NCBI GenBank assembly: GCA_025934255.1
Contig: JAICYJ010000013.1
Coordinates: 1-62,080 of the forward strand
Reading direction: 5' to 3'
DNA: 62,080 nucleotides
Source: Thermoleophilia bacterium
GTDB taxonomy: Bacteria > Actinomycetota > Thermoleophilia > Gaiellales > JAICJC01
Shown here piece after piece: positions 54,420 through 62,080 of this stretch. Both the position numbers and the translations under genes were made by a program. The notes under the pieces are model-generated. The model worked only from the letters and a program-made list of their open reading frames with translations. It did not search any database and was not told where the DNA came from. The number at the start of each line of letters is the position of its first letter. Positions within the stretch are counted from its first letter, which is position 1.

Positions 54420-54424
54420 CCTGG

Positions 54425-54619
54425 CTAGCCGGCGACGTCCATGTGCAGCTGCGGCTCGAACAGCTGCAGGCCCGGGTTGTGCCGCTCGACCACGGCCAGG
54501 TCGAAGACCTTGCCGCAGGAGTCGCACATGAAGCGCTGGCGCCCTTCCAGCCACCGCAGCGAGCGCCGATGGCACGAGTGGCACCGGGGCTGCTTGCGCT
54601 TCTTGGGCGTTCGGGCCAT
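54425..54619 (-). CDS. Small zinc-ribbon protein
   Basis: This 64-residue basic protein has MARTPKKRKQPRCHSCHRR and then FMCDSCGKVFDLAVV. The two CxxC pairs (Cys13/16 and Cys32/35) should bind one zinc. The Lys/Arg-rich start suggests nucleic acid contact. The tail (NPGLQLFEPQLHMDVAG) is unlike ribosomal zinc ribbons I know. The start codon lies 12 bases after the DedA stop, so it is the last gene of that reverse-strand operon. Function unknown. Confidence 0.75.
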   Translation of the reverse strand: MARTPKKRKQPRCHSCHRRSLRWLEGRQRFMCDSCGKVFDLAVVERHNPGLQLFEPQLHMDVAG

Positions 54620-54631
54620 GGACGCCGGAGG

Positions 54632-55213
54632 CTAGCCGCGAGCTCGGACGCGATGCAGGACGAACACCCCCGCCACGGCCACCGCCGCCACCACCGCCGC
54701 CACCGGCCCGACGCTGGCCTCGATCGCCGCCAGCGACTCCCCGAACAGGAACCCGCCTCCCGTCACGATCACCACCCACGCCACCGCACCGACCACGTTC
54801 CACGCCACGAAATGGCGCAGCGGCATCTCCGCCGCCCCGGCCATCCAGGGCGCGAAGATCCGCACGAACGGCACGAACCGCGCGCCCACCAGCGACTTGC
54901 CGCCGTGCCGCCCGAAGAACTCCTCGACCGGCAGCACCTGCTGTTGCCGGGGCCAGCCGCGCGCCACCAGCCGGTCCAGCAGCGGCCGCCCGCCGATCCG
55001 CCCGATCTCGTATCCGCCCAGCGCGCCCAGCGTCGCCGCGATCGCCGCCACCGCCATCACCAGCAGCACGTTCAGATGTCCCGCCGCCGCCGCCGCGCCG
55101 GCGCCGATCAGGATCGTCTCAGACGGAAACGGCACCCCCACCAGCTCCAGCGTCACCGTCACGAACACGAGCAGGTAGGCGTGGTTCTCGAACCAGCCGA
55201 CCAGCGTGCTCAC
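54632..55213 (-). CDS. DedA/VTT-domain membrane protein
   Basis: This 193-residue integral membrane protein of the DedA (SNARE-associated/VTT) family has the signature ELVGVPFPSETILIGAGA, a GYEIGRIGG segment, and the central FFGRHGGKSLVGARFVPFVRIFAPWMAGAAEM followed by two more helices. DedA proteins move undecaprenyl phosphate or phospholipids across the membrane. The GTG at 55213 lies 3 bases after the stop of the upstream helical protein. It is somewhat short but complete. Confidence 0.92.
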   Translation of the reverse strand: MSTLVGWFENHAYLLVFVTVTLELVGVPFPSETILIGAGAAAAAGHLNVLLVMAVAAIAATLGALGGYEIGRIGGRPLLDRLVARGWPRQQQVLPVEEFFGRHGGKSLVGARFVPFVRIFAPWMAGAAEMPLRHFVAWNVVGAVAWVVIVTGGGFLFGESLAAIEASVGPVAAVVAAVAVAGVFVLHRVRARG

Positions 55214-55216
55214 ATC

Positions 55217-55561
55217 TCACTCGTCAAGATCCGGATCCATCGCGCGCTGGTAGATGCGCCGCACCACCAGCGACGGCAGCCGCCTCTCCGCCGCCTTCGA
55301 GAACTCGCGCTCGTACCGCATCCGATCACGCGCCGCCATCGTCTCGGCATAGCGGTCGCGCAGAGCCAGCAGCTCCTCCTCCGCCTCCTCGACCAGGTCC
55401 ATGTAGTCGCCGTAGCGCTCCTCCGCCTCGCTCGCGCCCGCATGCGTGTACGACACGCGCGCCTGCTCGACCCGCAGCATCAGGTCGCGGTGGTCGTCGC
55501 TGAACATCGCCAGCTGCCGCGCGATCACGTCTCCGAAGCGAGCCCTCCCGGGAATCCTCAT
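55217..55561 (-). CDS. Helical charged hypothetical protein
   Basis: This 114-residue protein is almost wholly alpha-helical by composition, with a coiled-coil-like acidic and basic middle (EERYGDYMDLVEEAEEELLALRDRYAETM) and no Cys. No family is recognised. It heads a reverse-strand unit with DedA and the zinc-ribbon protein. The ATG at 55561 is supported by a TAGCAT box 7 nt upstream, part of a symmetrical divergent promoter shared with the EEP-family gene. Confidence 0.65.
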   Translation of the reverse strand: MRIPGRARFGDVIARQLAMFSDDHRDLMLRVEQARVSYTHAGASEAEERYGDYMDLVEEAEEELLALRDRYAETMAARDRMRYEREFSKAAERRLPSLVVRRIYQRAMDPDLDE

Positions 55562-55567
55562 GCCCGG

Positions 55568-55603
55568 GATGCTACCGGTGCCCGGCGGTGGCCCGGTAGC
55601 ATC
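55568..55603. promoter_or_regulatory. Symmetrical divergent leaderless promoter
   Basis: An exact 11-bp inverted repeat, GATGCTACCGG at 55568-55578 and CCGGTAGCATC at 55593-55603, fills the 48-bp gap between the genes starting at 55561 (reverse) and 55610 (forward). Each arm contains TAGCAT pointing outward and ending 7 nt from its own start codon. A shared operator overlapping both -10 boxes is likely. Confidence 0.6.
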
Positions 55604-55609
55604 GCCCTC

Positions 55610-56419
55610 GTGAGCGATCCCGTCCGCATCCACGTCCGCGCCTGGAACATCGCCCACGGCCGCGACATCCCTCCCGATCGCCAGCACGGGCACGTCCACC
55701 GCAAGCTGCTCGATGAGATGTGCGAGCTGATCGTCCGCGACGCGCCCGACCTGGTGCTGCTGCAGGAGGTGCCGGTGTGGGCCGGCGCCCTGCTGCGCGA
55801 GCGCACCGGCATGGGCGTGACGCTGGCCCCCGCCTACGGCGCCCACATCCCGTTCCTGCACGTGCCCCTGCCGCTGGCGCTCGGCGCCGCAGTGGGCCGC
55901 GCCCTGCCCGACCTCGTCCGCACCCAGGTCGAGGGCCAGGCCAACGCCGTCCTCTACGGCGCCGAGCTGCTGCTGGTGTCGGCCCGCCGCGTCCAGATCA
56001 ACGACCGCCGCCGCCTTCGCGGCGAGCCCCGCATCGCCCAGCTGGTGCGCCTCCGCCACCGATCCGCCGGCCGCGAGCTCACGCTCGCCAACGTCCACGC
56101 CGACTCTGGCGACAACCGCCAGCAGCTGGAGCGGGCCGGCTACGTGCTCGAGCGCTTCGCACGTGGCGCTCCGATGCTCCTGGGCGGCGACCTCAACGCC
56201 GATGCCCGCTCGCCCGGCCTGCAGGCGCTCGCCGCGCGCGGTTGGATCGAGGACGCCACGAAGCTGCATCTCGGCGTCGATCACCTCTTCGTCCGCGGCA
56301 TGCGGGTCGAGTCGCCGCCGGCGGCGTGGCCGCCCGAGCTCCGCGACCTGTACCTGGACGACGACCTGCCCGTGCGCCTCTCTGACCATGATCCCGTCGA
56401 CGCGGTGGTGACCCTGTGA
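55610..56419 (+). CDS. Endonuclease/exonuclease/phosphatase (EEP) family protein
   Basis: This 269-residue EEP-fold hydrolase has the metal and catalytic residues of the family: Asn in WNIAHG, Glu in DLVLLQEVP, His in LANVHADSGD, Asp and Asn in LLGGDLNADA, and the final SDHDPV. There is no signal peptide, so it acts inside the cell. Family members cut DNA or RNA or remove phosphate from sugars and lipids; the substrate is unknown. The GTG start was set by the promoter box. It overlaps the aminotransferase gene by 4 bases. Confidence 0.85.
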   Translation: MSDPVRIHVRAWNIAHGRDIPPDRQHGHVHRKLLDEMCELIVRDAPDLVLLQEVPVWAGALLRERTGMGVTLAPAYGAHIPFLHVPLPLALGAAVGRALPDLVRTQVEGQANAVLYGAELLLVSARRVQINDRRRLRGEPRIAQLVRLRHRSAGRELTLANVHADSGDNRQQLERAGYVLERFARGAPMLLGGDLNADARSPGLQALAARGWIEDATKLHLGVDHLFVRGMRVESPPAAWPPELRDLYLDDDLPVRLSDHDPVDAVVTL

Positions 56420-57516
56420 GCATCCGGTCCGACCTGCCCTCGCTGGAGGGCGTTGCCTACCTGAACGCCGGCACCAACGGGCCGCTGCCCCGGCCCGCCG
56501 CCGACGCTATGCGGCGCGAGCTGGACATGTCCCTGGCCGAGCCCCGCATCGGCATGGCCGCCTTCCAGCACTACCGCGAGCTGCGCGACCGCGCCCGCGC
56601 CGCGCTCGGTCGTGCCGTCGGCGCGCCGCCCGAGCAGATCGCGCTGACCGGCTCCACCACACAGGGCGTCGGCATCGTCATCTCGGGCATCGACTGGCAG
56701 GCCGGCGACGAGGTGCTGACCACCACCGAGGAGCACCCGGGCATCCGCAGCCCGCTGGACGTGATCGCCCGCCGCTTCGGCGTGCGCGTCGTCGAGCTGC
56801 CCCCCGAGCGGCTGCTGGACGGCATCGGCGACGGCACCCGGATGGTGGCCGTGTCGCACGTGCTGTGGACGACCGGCCGGGTGCTGGACGTGGCCGCGAT
56901 CGCCGCCGCCGCCCACGCGGCGGGAGCGTCGCTGCTGCTGGACGGCGCCCAGTCGGCCGGCGCGATCGCTGTCGACGCGGTCGCCACCGGCGCCGACTTC
57001 TACGCCTTCTCCGGCCAGAAGTGGCTGCTCGGCCCGCAGGGCAGCGGCGGCCTGTGGGTGTCCCCGCAGTGGCTCGACCGCGCGTGGACCGCGCAGTCGA
57101 GCTACTGGAACCTCGAGCAGGGAGTGGTCGGCGACTTCCTCCCGACCGCGGCCCGCTTCGACGGCGGAACGCTCGACACCGTCACCGTGGCCGGCATCGG
57201 CGCCGCCATCGAGTGGGTCGAGTCGCTGCCCGGCGGCCGCGCCGGCTGGCTGGCGCAGACCGCGGACAACGCGAGCCGCGCCCGCGAGCGCCTGCGCCGT
57301 CAGCCCGGCGTCACCGTGGCTGATCACGGCAACGGCGGCGCACCGCTGATCGCCCTCACCGTCGCCGGGCAGGAGGACACCGTCGCCCTCAACGAGCGGC
57401 TGGGCGAGCAGGGCATCCTCGCGCGCTACATCCCCGGCACGCCCTGGCTGCGGGTCTCCGTCGGCGCGTGGACGAGCGACGACGACGTCGAGCGGCTGGC
57501 GGCCGCGCTCGGCTAG
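56416..57516 (+). CDS. Class V aminotransferase / cysteine desulfurase-like protein
   Basis: This 366-residue PLP enzyme has VAYLNAGTNGPLP at the start, GSTTQGVGIVISGI for the phosphate loop, TTTEEHPGIRSPL, LLDGAQSAGAI with the cofactor Asp, and the PLP Lys in FSGQKWLLGPQGSGGLWV. The N-terminal and central motifs match isopenicillin epimerase-like and selenocysteine-lyase-like members. A loop Cys expected of true desulfurases is not visible (PGTPWLRVSVGAWTSDDDVERL at the C-terminus follows the family), so desulfurase activity is doubtful. Confidence 0.85.
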   Translation: MSIRSDLPSLEGVAYLNAGTNGPLPRPAADAMRRELDMSLAEPRIGMAAFQHYRELRDRARAALGRAVGAPPEQIALTGSTTQGVGIVISGIDWQAGDEVLTTTEEHPGIRSPLDVIARRFGVRVVELPPERLLDGIGDGTRMVAVSHVLWTTGRVLDVAAIAAAAHAAGASLLLDGAQSAGAIAVDAVATGADFYAFSGQKWLLGPQGSGGLWVSPQWLDRAWTAQSSYWNLEQGVVGDFLPTAARFDGGTLDTVTVAGIGAAIEWVESLPGGRAGWLAQTADNASRARERLRRQPGVTVADHGNGGAPLIALTVAGQEDTVALNERLGEQGILARYIPGTPWLRVSVGAWTSDDDVERLAAALG

Positions 57517-57517
57517 G

Positions 57518-58090
57518 CTAGCTGCGCAGTCCCAGCTCGGCCGAGATCGGCCGCAGCGCTGCGATCACGAACGTGATGTGCTCGTCCAGGTCGACGCCGA
57601 GCTGCTCGGCTCCCTGCACGACGTCGTCGCGGTTCACGCCCTTCGCGAAGCTGGGCTGCTTCAGCTTCTTTCGCACCGATTTCGCCTCCAGCGACGTCAG
57701 CCCGTCCGGCCGCACCAGGCCGCACGCGTGCACGAACCCCGACACCTCGTCGCACGCGTAGAGCGTGCGCTCGAGCTGTGACTCGCGGGCCACGCCGGTG
57801 TGGTCGCCGTGCGACTGGATGGCGCGGATGAACCACTCCGGATAGCCCTTCTCGCGCAGCACCGGCGCTCCATCGGAGGGGTGCTTGTCGAGCGTGGGGT
57901 GGCGCTCATAGTCGAAGTCGTGCAGCAGCGCGACGTTGCCCCACGCAGCCACGTCCTCGTCGAACGAGCCGGCGTACGCGCGTACCGATGCCTCCACCGC
58001 CAGCGCGTGGCGGCGCAGGGCCTCGCTCTGCGTCCACTCGGTGAGCAGCGCCCATGCCGCGTCACGATCGCGTACCAGTTGCTCGTCCAT
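57518..58090 (-). CDS. HD-domain hydrolase
   Basis: This 190-residue HD superfamily protein has the metal residues His in LRRHALAVEASVRAYA, the HD pair in VALLHDFDYERHPT and a later His in QSHGDHTGV. The C-terminal part (SLEAKSVRKKLKQPSFAKGVNRDDV) matches a group of predicted HD hydrolases (COG2316). The substrate is unknown. The ATG at 58090 follows a TATTTT box by 6 nt. It converges on the aminotransferase gene with a single base between the stop codons. Confidence 0.85.
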   Translation of the reverse strand: MDEQLVRDRDAAWALLTEWTQSEALRRHALAVEASVRAYAGSFDEDVAAWGNVALLHDFDYERHPTLDKHPSDGAPVLREKGYPEWFIRAIQSHGDHTGVARESQLERTLYACDEVSGFVHACGLVRPDGLTSLEAKSVRKKLKQPSFAKGVNRDDVVQGAEQLGVDLDEHITFVIAALRPISAELGLRS

Positions 58091-58096
58091 GCGGCG

Positions 58097-58102
58097 AAAA
58101 TA
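58097..58102 (-). promoter_or_regulatory. Leaderless -10 box (TATTTT) for the HD gene
   Basis: On the reverse strand TATTTT ends 6 nt before the ATG at 58090. Confidence 0.5.
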
Positions 58103-58135
58103 GCAGGAACCACGGGCAAACGGGTCGAATGGGGC

Positions 58136-58141
58136 TACCCT
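58136..58141 (+). promoter_or_regulatory. -10-like box (TACCCT) for murA
   Basis: TACCCT ends 8 nt before the ATG at 58150, the second of two closely spaced in-frame ATGs, and so favours that one as the murA start. Confidence 0.45.
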
Positions 58142-58149
58142 AGATGGCC

Positions 58150-59460
58150 ATGGCTACCGCGACGCGAGAGGGCACTGTGGAGGCATTCCTGATCGAGGGC
58201 TGTCAGCCGCTGTCGGGCACCATCAGGCCGGCCGGCAACAAGAACGCGGCCCTCCCGATCCTCGCCGCCTGCCTGCTCACCGGGGAGCCCGTCATCCTCG
58301 AGAACGTCCCGCACATCCGCGACGTCGAGGAGATGATCGAGCTGATCGCGGCGCTTGGCGTCGACGTCGAGTGGCAGGGCCCGAACACCGTGCGGGTGTG
58401 GGCGGCCGAGGTCAACGGCACCAAGCTCGACCCCGAGCTGTGCACCCGCATCCGCGCCTCGATCCTGCTGGCCGGGCCGCTGCTGGCCCGCTTCGGCGCC
58501 GCCGACGTGCCGCCTCCCGGCGGCGACGTGATCGGCCGGCGCCGGGTGGACACCCACCTGATGGCGTTCGCCGCGCTGGGCGCCGACGTGCAGGTCGATC
58601 GCGAGTACCGCCTGCGCGCCCCCGACGGCCTCGACGGCGCCGAGATCCACCTCGACGAGGCCAGCGTCACCGGCACCGAGAACGCGCTGATGGCGGCCGC
58701 CCGCGCCCGCGGCACGACCGTGATCATGAACGCCGCCTGCGAGCCGCACGTGCAGGACATGTGCCACCTGCTGTGCAAGATGGGCGTCGGCATCGACGGG
58801 ATCGGCTCGAACGTGCTCGTGATCGAGGGCGCCGACGCGCTGCACGGCTGCACGCACCGGGTCGGGCCCGACCACATCGAGGTGGCCTCGTTCATCGGCC
58901 TGGCCGCGGTCACCGGCGGCGACCTCCTGATCGAGGACGCGGCCGTCGAGCACCTGCGCGCGATCCGCCACAGCTTCCGGCGGCTGGGCGTCGAGATCGA
59001 GGTTCAGGGCACCAGCGTGCGCGTGCCTCCCGGCCAGGAGCTGGTGGTGGTCGACGACATCCACGATCAGGTGCCGAAGATCGACGACGGGCCGTGGCCG
59101 ATGTTCCCCGCCGACCTGACCTCGATCGCGGTGGCGGTGGCGACCCAGGCCAAGGGCACGGTGCTGATCTTCGAGAAGATGTTCGAGAACCGGCTGGTGT
59201 TCACCGACAAGCTGGTCTCGATGGGCGCCCGCATCATCCTCTGCGACCCGCACCGCGCGGTCGTCACCGGCCCCAGCAAGCTCTACGGCTACCGCATGGA
59301 GAGCCCGGACATCCGCGCCGGCATGGCGATGCTGATGGCCAGCCTCTGCGCGGAGGGCACCAGCCGGATCGGCAACGTCGGCCAGATCGACCGCGGCTAT
59401 GAGCGCATCGACGAGCGCCTGCGCGACCTGGGCGCCCGCATCGAGCGGGTCGAGGCGTGA
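58150..59460 (+). CDS. murA: UDP-N-acetylglucosamine 1-carboxyvinyltransferase MurA (Asp-type active site)
   Basis: MurA adds enolpyruvate to UDP-GlcNAc, the first committed step of peptidoglycan synthesis. The 436-residue protein has the Lys-Asn pair in [48 protein letters not shown] and [12 protein letters not shown]. In the active loop the usual PGGCxIG reads PGGDVIG, so Asp126 replaces the Cys that fosfomycin attacks, as in mycobacterial MurA. Resistance to fosfomycin is therefore expected. The ATG at 58144 is an alternative start two codons upstream. It overlaps the next gene by 4 bases. Confidence 0.95.
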   Translation: MATATREGTVEAFLIEGCQPLSGTIRPAGNKNAALPILAACLLTGEPVILENVPHIRDVEEMIELIAALGVDVEWQGPNTVRVWAAEVNGTKLDPELCTRIRASILLAGPLLARFGAADVPPPGGDVIGRRRVDTHLMAFAALGADVQVDREYRLRAPDGLDGAEIHLDEASVTGTENALMAAARARGTTVIMNAACEPHVQDMCHLLCKMGVGIDGIGSNVLVIEGADALHGCTHRVGPDHIEVASFIGLAAVTGGDLLIEDAAVEHLRAIRHSFRRLGVEIEVQGTSVRVPPGQELVVVDDIHDQVPKIDDGPWPMFPADLTSIAVAVATQAKGTVLIFEKMFENRLVFTDKLVSMGARIILCDPHRAVVTGPSKLYGYRMESPDIRAGMAMLMASLCAEGTSRIGNVGQIDRGYERIDERLRDLGARIERVEA

Positions 59461-60107
59461 GCGTCGACGGCTGCCTGTCGGCGCTGCTGACGCGCGGGCT
59501 GGTGCGCACGCGGCCGGCCGCCGACATGCTGGCGCCGTCCTCCCTGCTGTCGGGGTCGGGCGCGCCGCTGCCGCTCGATCACGCCCGGCTGCTCTCGCTC
59601 AGCAACGGCGTCGACGCCTACGGCGGCTACTTCCGCGTGTTCGGCGTCGGCCCCTGGTCGGTGCGCGACATGCGCCGCTGGAACGCTCCCGACGGCTGGC
59701 GGCGGGCATGGGGCGGGCGGGCCGACGGCTGGTGGTTCATCGGCGAGACGGCCTGGGGCGACCAGTACGCCTACGCCACCGGCGACGATCCACTGCAGTT
59801 CGATGCCACCGTCTACCGGCTGGACGCGTGCCGGCTCGAGGCGGAGCCGATCGCGGCCTGCTTCGCGGACTTCCTGCGCGACGAGCTGGCCCGCAACGCG
59901 ACCGCCCCGCGCGACGAGACGACGGTGGCCGCCCGCCGCCGCTTCGGCGATCTGGAGCCGTCGGTGCAGCTCGCCTACGTGCCCTCGCTGCTGGCCGGCG
60001 GTGACGAGGATCTGGCTCACGTGGTCGAGCTGGGCGCCCGCGAGGCGATGACGCTGGCCGGCGACAGCTACCGCGCTGTGGCCGCCGTCCCGGCCGCCAC
60101 GGCGTAG
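59457..60107 (+). CDS. SMI1/KNR4 (SUKH)-like hypothetical protein
   Basis: This 216-residue protein is coupled to murA by a GTGA overlap. The pattern [26 protein letters not shown], then [20 protein letters not shown] and VYRLDA, resembles SUKH-fold proteins, known as yeast cell-wall regulators and as immunity proteins in toxin systems. No toxin gene is adjacent. Linkage to murA hints at a cell-wall connection, but both the family call and the role are tentative. Confidence 0.6.
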   Translation: MSVDGCLSALLTRGLVRTRPAADMLAPSSLLSGSGAPLPLDHARLLSLSNGVDAYGGYFRVFGVGPWSVRDMRRWNAPDGWRRAWGGRADGWWFIGETAWGDQYAYATGDDPLQFDATVYRLDACRLEAEPIAACFADFLRDELARNATAPRDETTVAARRRFGDLEPSVQLAYVPSLLAGGDEDLAHVVELGAREAMTLAGDSYRAVAAVPAATA

Positions 60108-60119
60108 ATCCGGCCTCAC

Positions 60120-60125
60120 TAGACT
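60120..60125 (+). promoter_or_regulatory. Leaderless -10 box (TAGACT) for hisD
   Basis: TAGACT ends 6 nt before the GTG at 60132. Confidence 0.5.
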
Positions 60126-60131
60126 GCTGGC

Positions 60132-61409
60132 GTGGAGACCCGTCAGATAACGGCCGCCATGGTCCCGGAGACGGTCCGGGCGCTGCGGCCCACGGACGAG
60201 GACCGGGAGCGCGTCAAGGGCTCGGTGGCCGACATCGTGGAGATGGTGCGAAGCGGCGGCGACGCCGCCGTGCGCCGTCTCACGGCCCGTCTCGACGGCG
60301 TCGACGTGGAGCAGGCGCGGGTGCCGGCGGCCGCCATCAAGCGCTCGCTGAAGGAGACGTCGCCGGGCGTGCTGCGGGCGCTCGAGACGCTGACCGAGAA
60401 CCTGCGCGCGACCGCGCGCGAGACGATGCCCCAGCCCAGCCGCCAGGTGCTGGCCCAGGGGCAGATCGTCAGCACCCGCCCGATGCCGGTCGACCGCGCC
60501 GGCGTGTACGCGCCCGGCGGCCGCGCCGCCTACCCGTCCAGCGCCGTGATGGCGCTGGTGCCTGCGCAGGTGGCCGGGGTCAAGGAGATCGCCGTGTGCT
60601 CGCCGCCGGGGCCGGATGGCCTGCCGTCGCACGCCGTGCTGGCCGCCTGCAGCCTGGCCGGCGTCGAGGAGGTGTACGCCATCGGCGGCGCCCAGGCGGT
60701 GGCGGCGATGGCGCTCGGGACGGAGACGATCCGGCCCGTGGACGTGCTGGTCGGCCCCGGCAACGCCTTCGTCGAGGAGGCCAAGCGCGGCCTGTTCGGC
60801 GAGGTCGGCATCGAGTCGCTGGCCGGGCCCAGCGAGCTGATCGTGCTGGCCGACGAGACCGCTCCGCCCGACGTCGTGGCCTGGGACCTGCGCGCCCAGG
60901 CCGAGCACGGCGCCGGGTCGCAGTCGGTGCTGGTGGCCGTGGACGACGCGCTGCTCGCGGCCGTGTCGGCCGAGCTGCCCGACCCGGCCGGCATCACGCT
61001 GCTGCAGGCCGACTCGTGGGACACCGCCATCGAGCTGGTCAACGCCTACGCGCCCGAGCACCTGCAGCTGATGGTGGCCGACCCGCAGGCGCTGCTCGAG
61101 CGCGTGCGGCACGCCGGCGCCATCTTCATCGGCATGATGAGCGGGACGGCGTTCGGCGACTACGTGGCCGGCTCGAACCACATCCTGCCCACCGGCGGCC
61201 GCGGCCGCTTCTCGTCCGGCCTGGCCACCAGCGTGTTCCTGCGCATCCAGGAGGTGGTCGAGATCCCTGACGCCGCCGTCGAGCGGCTGGCCGGGCCGCT
61301 GGCCGACCTGGCCCGCGCCGAGGGCCTGCCCGCCCACGCCCGCTCGGCCGAGGTGCGGGCCGAGCGTCTCGCCAACGCATCGTCACTGACCGAAGGAGCC
61401 GCAACGTGA
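60132..61409 (+). CDS. hisD: Histidinol dehydrogenase
   Basis: HisD performs the last two oxidations of histidine synthesis. The 425-residue protein has MPVDRAGVYAPGGRAAYPSS, GGAQAVAAMALGTETI, GPGNAFVEEAKR, the zinc Gln/His in LRAQAEHGAG, the catalytic Glu-His in YAPEHLQL, the zinc Asp in AFGDYVAGSNHILPTGG, and a C-terminal His in GLPAHARS. All active residues are present. No other his genes follow; ridA is coupled to it. Confidence 0.95.
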   Translation: METRQITAAMVPETVRALRPTDEDRERVKGSVADIVEMVRSGGDAAVRRLTARLDGVDVEQARVPAAAIKRSLKETSPGVLRALETLTENLRATARETMPQPSRQVLAQGQIVSTRPMPVDRAGVYAPGGRAAYPSSAVMALVPAQVAGVKEIAVCSPPGPDGLPSHAVLAACSLAGVEEVYAIGGAQAVAAMALGTETIRPVDVLVGPGNAFVEEAKRGLFGEVGIESLAGPSELIVLADETAPPDVVAWDLRAQAEHGAGSQSVLVAVDDALLAAVSAELPDPAGITLLQADSWDTAIELVNAYAPEHLQLMVADPQALLERVRHAGAIFIGMMSGTAFGDYVAGSNHILPTGGRGRFSSGLATSVFLRIQEVVEIPDAAVERLAGPLADLARAEGLPAHARSAEVRAERLANASSLTEGAAT

Positions 61410-61792
61410 GCAAGACCGTGATCGCCGTCGACGGCGCGCCCCGCCCGTTCCAGGGCGCGCCCTACAACCAGGCCATCCGCACCGACGGGCTGGTCTTCTG
61501 CGCCGGCCAGGTAGGGCTCGACCCCGACACCGGCGACATGGTCGAGGGCGACGTCGCGGCCCAGACCGAGCGCGCGCTGCAGAACCTGAAGGCGGTGCTG
61601 GAGGGCGCCGGCAGCGGCCTCAACCAGGTCGTCAAGACCACCGTGTTCATGACCGACCTGGGCGAGTTCGCGGCCATGAACGAGGTGTACGCCACCTACT
61701 TCACCAGCGACCCGCCGGCCCGCTCGACCGTGCAGGTCGCGGGCCTGCCGGCGGGCGCCCGCGTGGAGATCGAGGCGATCGCACTGACGTAG
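61406..61792 (+). CDS. ridA: RidA family enamine/imine deaminase
   Basis: RidA hydrolyses reactive enamines and imines released by PLP enzymes. The 128-residue protein has YNQAIRTDGLVFCAGQVGLDPDTG, the Arg in PPARSTVQVAGLP that binds the carboxylate, and the closing EIEAIALT. The GTG start overlaps the hisD stop and follows AAGGAG by 7 nt, an internal leadered site. Confidence 0.93.
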   Translation: MSKTVIAVDGAPRPFQGAPYNQAIRTDGLVFCAGQVGLDPDTGDMVEGDVAAQTERALQNLKAVLEGAGSGLNQVVKTTVFMTDLGEFAAMNEVYATYFTSDPPARSTVQVAGLPAGARVEIEAIALT

Positions 61793-61800
61793 GGCTCCGG

Positions 61801-61806
61801 TACCCT
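61801..61806 (+). promoter_or_regulatory. Leaderless -10 box (TACCCT)
   Basis: TACCCT ends 6 nt before the ATG at 61813. Confidence 0.5.
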
Positions 61807-61812
61807 CTGCGC

Positions 61813-62080
61813 ATGCGGCCGGCAGAGGTGATCATCTCCCATCAGAACACGGATTTCGACGCCCTCGGCTCGATGCTGGCGGCGCGCCGGCTGTACCCCG
61901 GCGCGACCGTGCTCGTGCACGGGGGGCTCAACCGCAACGTGCGCGAGTTCGCCGCGCTGCACGAGCAGGAGCTGGCCCTGGCCGATGCCTCCCGCTGCGA
62001 CCTGTCCGCGGTCTCCAGGGTGATCGTGGTCGAGACCTCGCAGCTGGGCCGGCTGGGCGACATGGCCGAGCTGGTCGATC
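61813..62080 (+). CDS. DHH-family phosphoesterase / CCA-adding-like protein (partial)
   Basis: The first 89 codons of a gene run off the right edge. The opening VIISHQNTDFDALGSMLAARRLYPGA contains the DHH-family metal motif with HxNxDxDxLG spacing. This form of the motif is typical of large proteins that combine DHH, CBS and poly(A) polymerase/tRNA nucleotidyltransferase domains. Only the DHH part is visible here, so the fuller identity is inference. Confidence 0.8.
   Translation, partial: MRPAEVIISHQNTDFDALGSMLAARRLYPGATVLVHGGLNRNVREFAALHEQELALADASRCDLSAVSRVIVVETSQLGRLGDMAELVD

Overview
The window is a 62 kb piece of a very high-G+C bacterial chromosome with densely packed genes, many joined by 4-base stop/start overlaps (ATGA, GTGA, TTGA, apparently CTGA). 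Gene content and order suggest an actinobacterium from a deep-branching class such as Thermoleophilia (Gaiellales/Solirubrobacterales-like). The signs are actinobacterial-type ImuB/DUF6504/DnaE2 genes and TANNNT leaderless promoters, alongside an Asp23-nusB link and an alpha2beta2 glycyl-tRNA synthetase more typical of Firmicutes-type gene orders. The taxonomic placement is inference. I saw no tRNA, rRNA, CRISPR array or complete IS element.

Layout. 1-72 is the start of a transposase-like gene running off the left edge. 190-3006 holds an IscU-MnmA fusion, two small envelope-type proteins, a GroES-like protein and a lone receiver domain. 3095-16644 is a housekeeping block: alaS-ruvX-mltG-aroE, a short-chain dehydrogenase, a prepilin peptidase, an FAD oxidase, aroC, a fused aroK-aroB, aroQ, pepP and efp. 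16641-25462 runs from a carboxyltransferase-like/BCCP fusion and accC through Asp23, nusB, an XseB-like protein, a prenyl synthase, GrpB, tlyA, nadK and recN. A 280-bp hairpin-rich element with terminal inverted repeats sits between the BCCP gene and accC. 25542-37292 holds pyrG, two peptidases, ald, xerD, deoB, a pyrimidine phosphorylase, mutM, ybaK-like and recO.

37908-48881 holds glyQ-glyS and then ppsR-ppdK-comB. A reverse-strand glycerol operon (GlpA-like dehydrogenase, FAD oxidoreductase, small membrane protein, glpK) separates the two. Two unlisted-size membrane proteins (54 and 51 aa) follow. 49322-53973 is a reverse-strand translesion-synthesis operon (imuB, DUF6504, dnaE2) preceded by a near-ideal LexA box. 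Directly beyond that box lies a four-copy 105-bp tandem hairpin repeat. The rest contains a zinc-ribbon protein, DedA, an EEP-family hydrolase, a class V aminotransferase, an HD hydrolase, murA with Asp in place of the catalytic Cys, hisD, ridA and the start of a DHH-family gene.

Main points for a second look: (1) the carboxyltransferase domain fused to BCCP has lost its metal ligands and looks like a pseudoenzyme; (2) the inverted-repeat element between BCCP and accC; (3) the SOS-controlled ImuB-DUF6504-DnaE2 operon next to the 105-bp array; (4) a recurrent TANNNT box 6-9 nt before start codons, implying widespread leaderless mRNAs; (5) CTGA overlaps implying CTG start codons; (6) Asp-type MurA, expected to resist fosfomycin.
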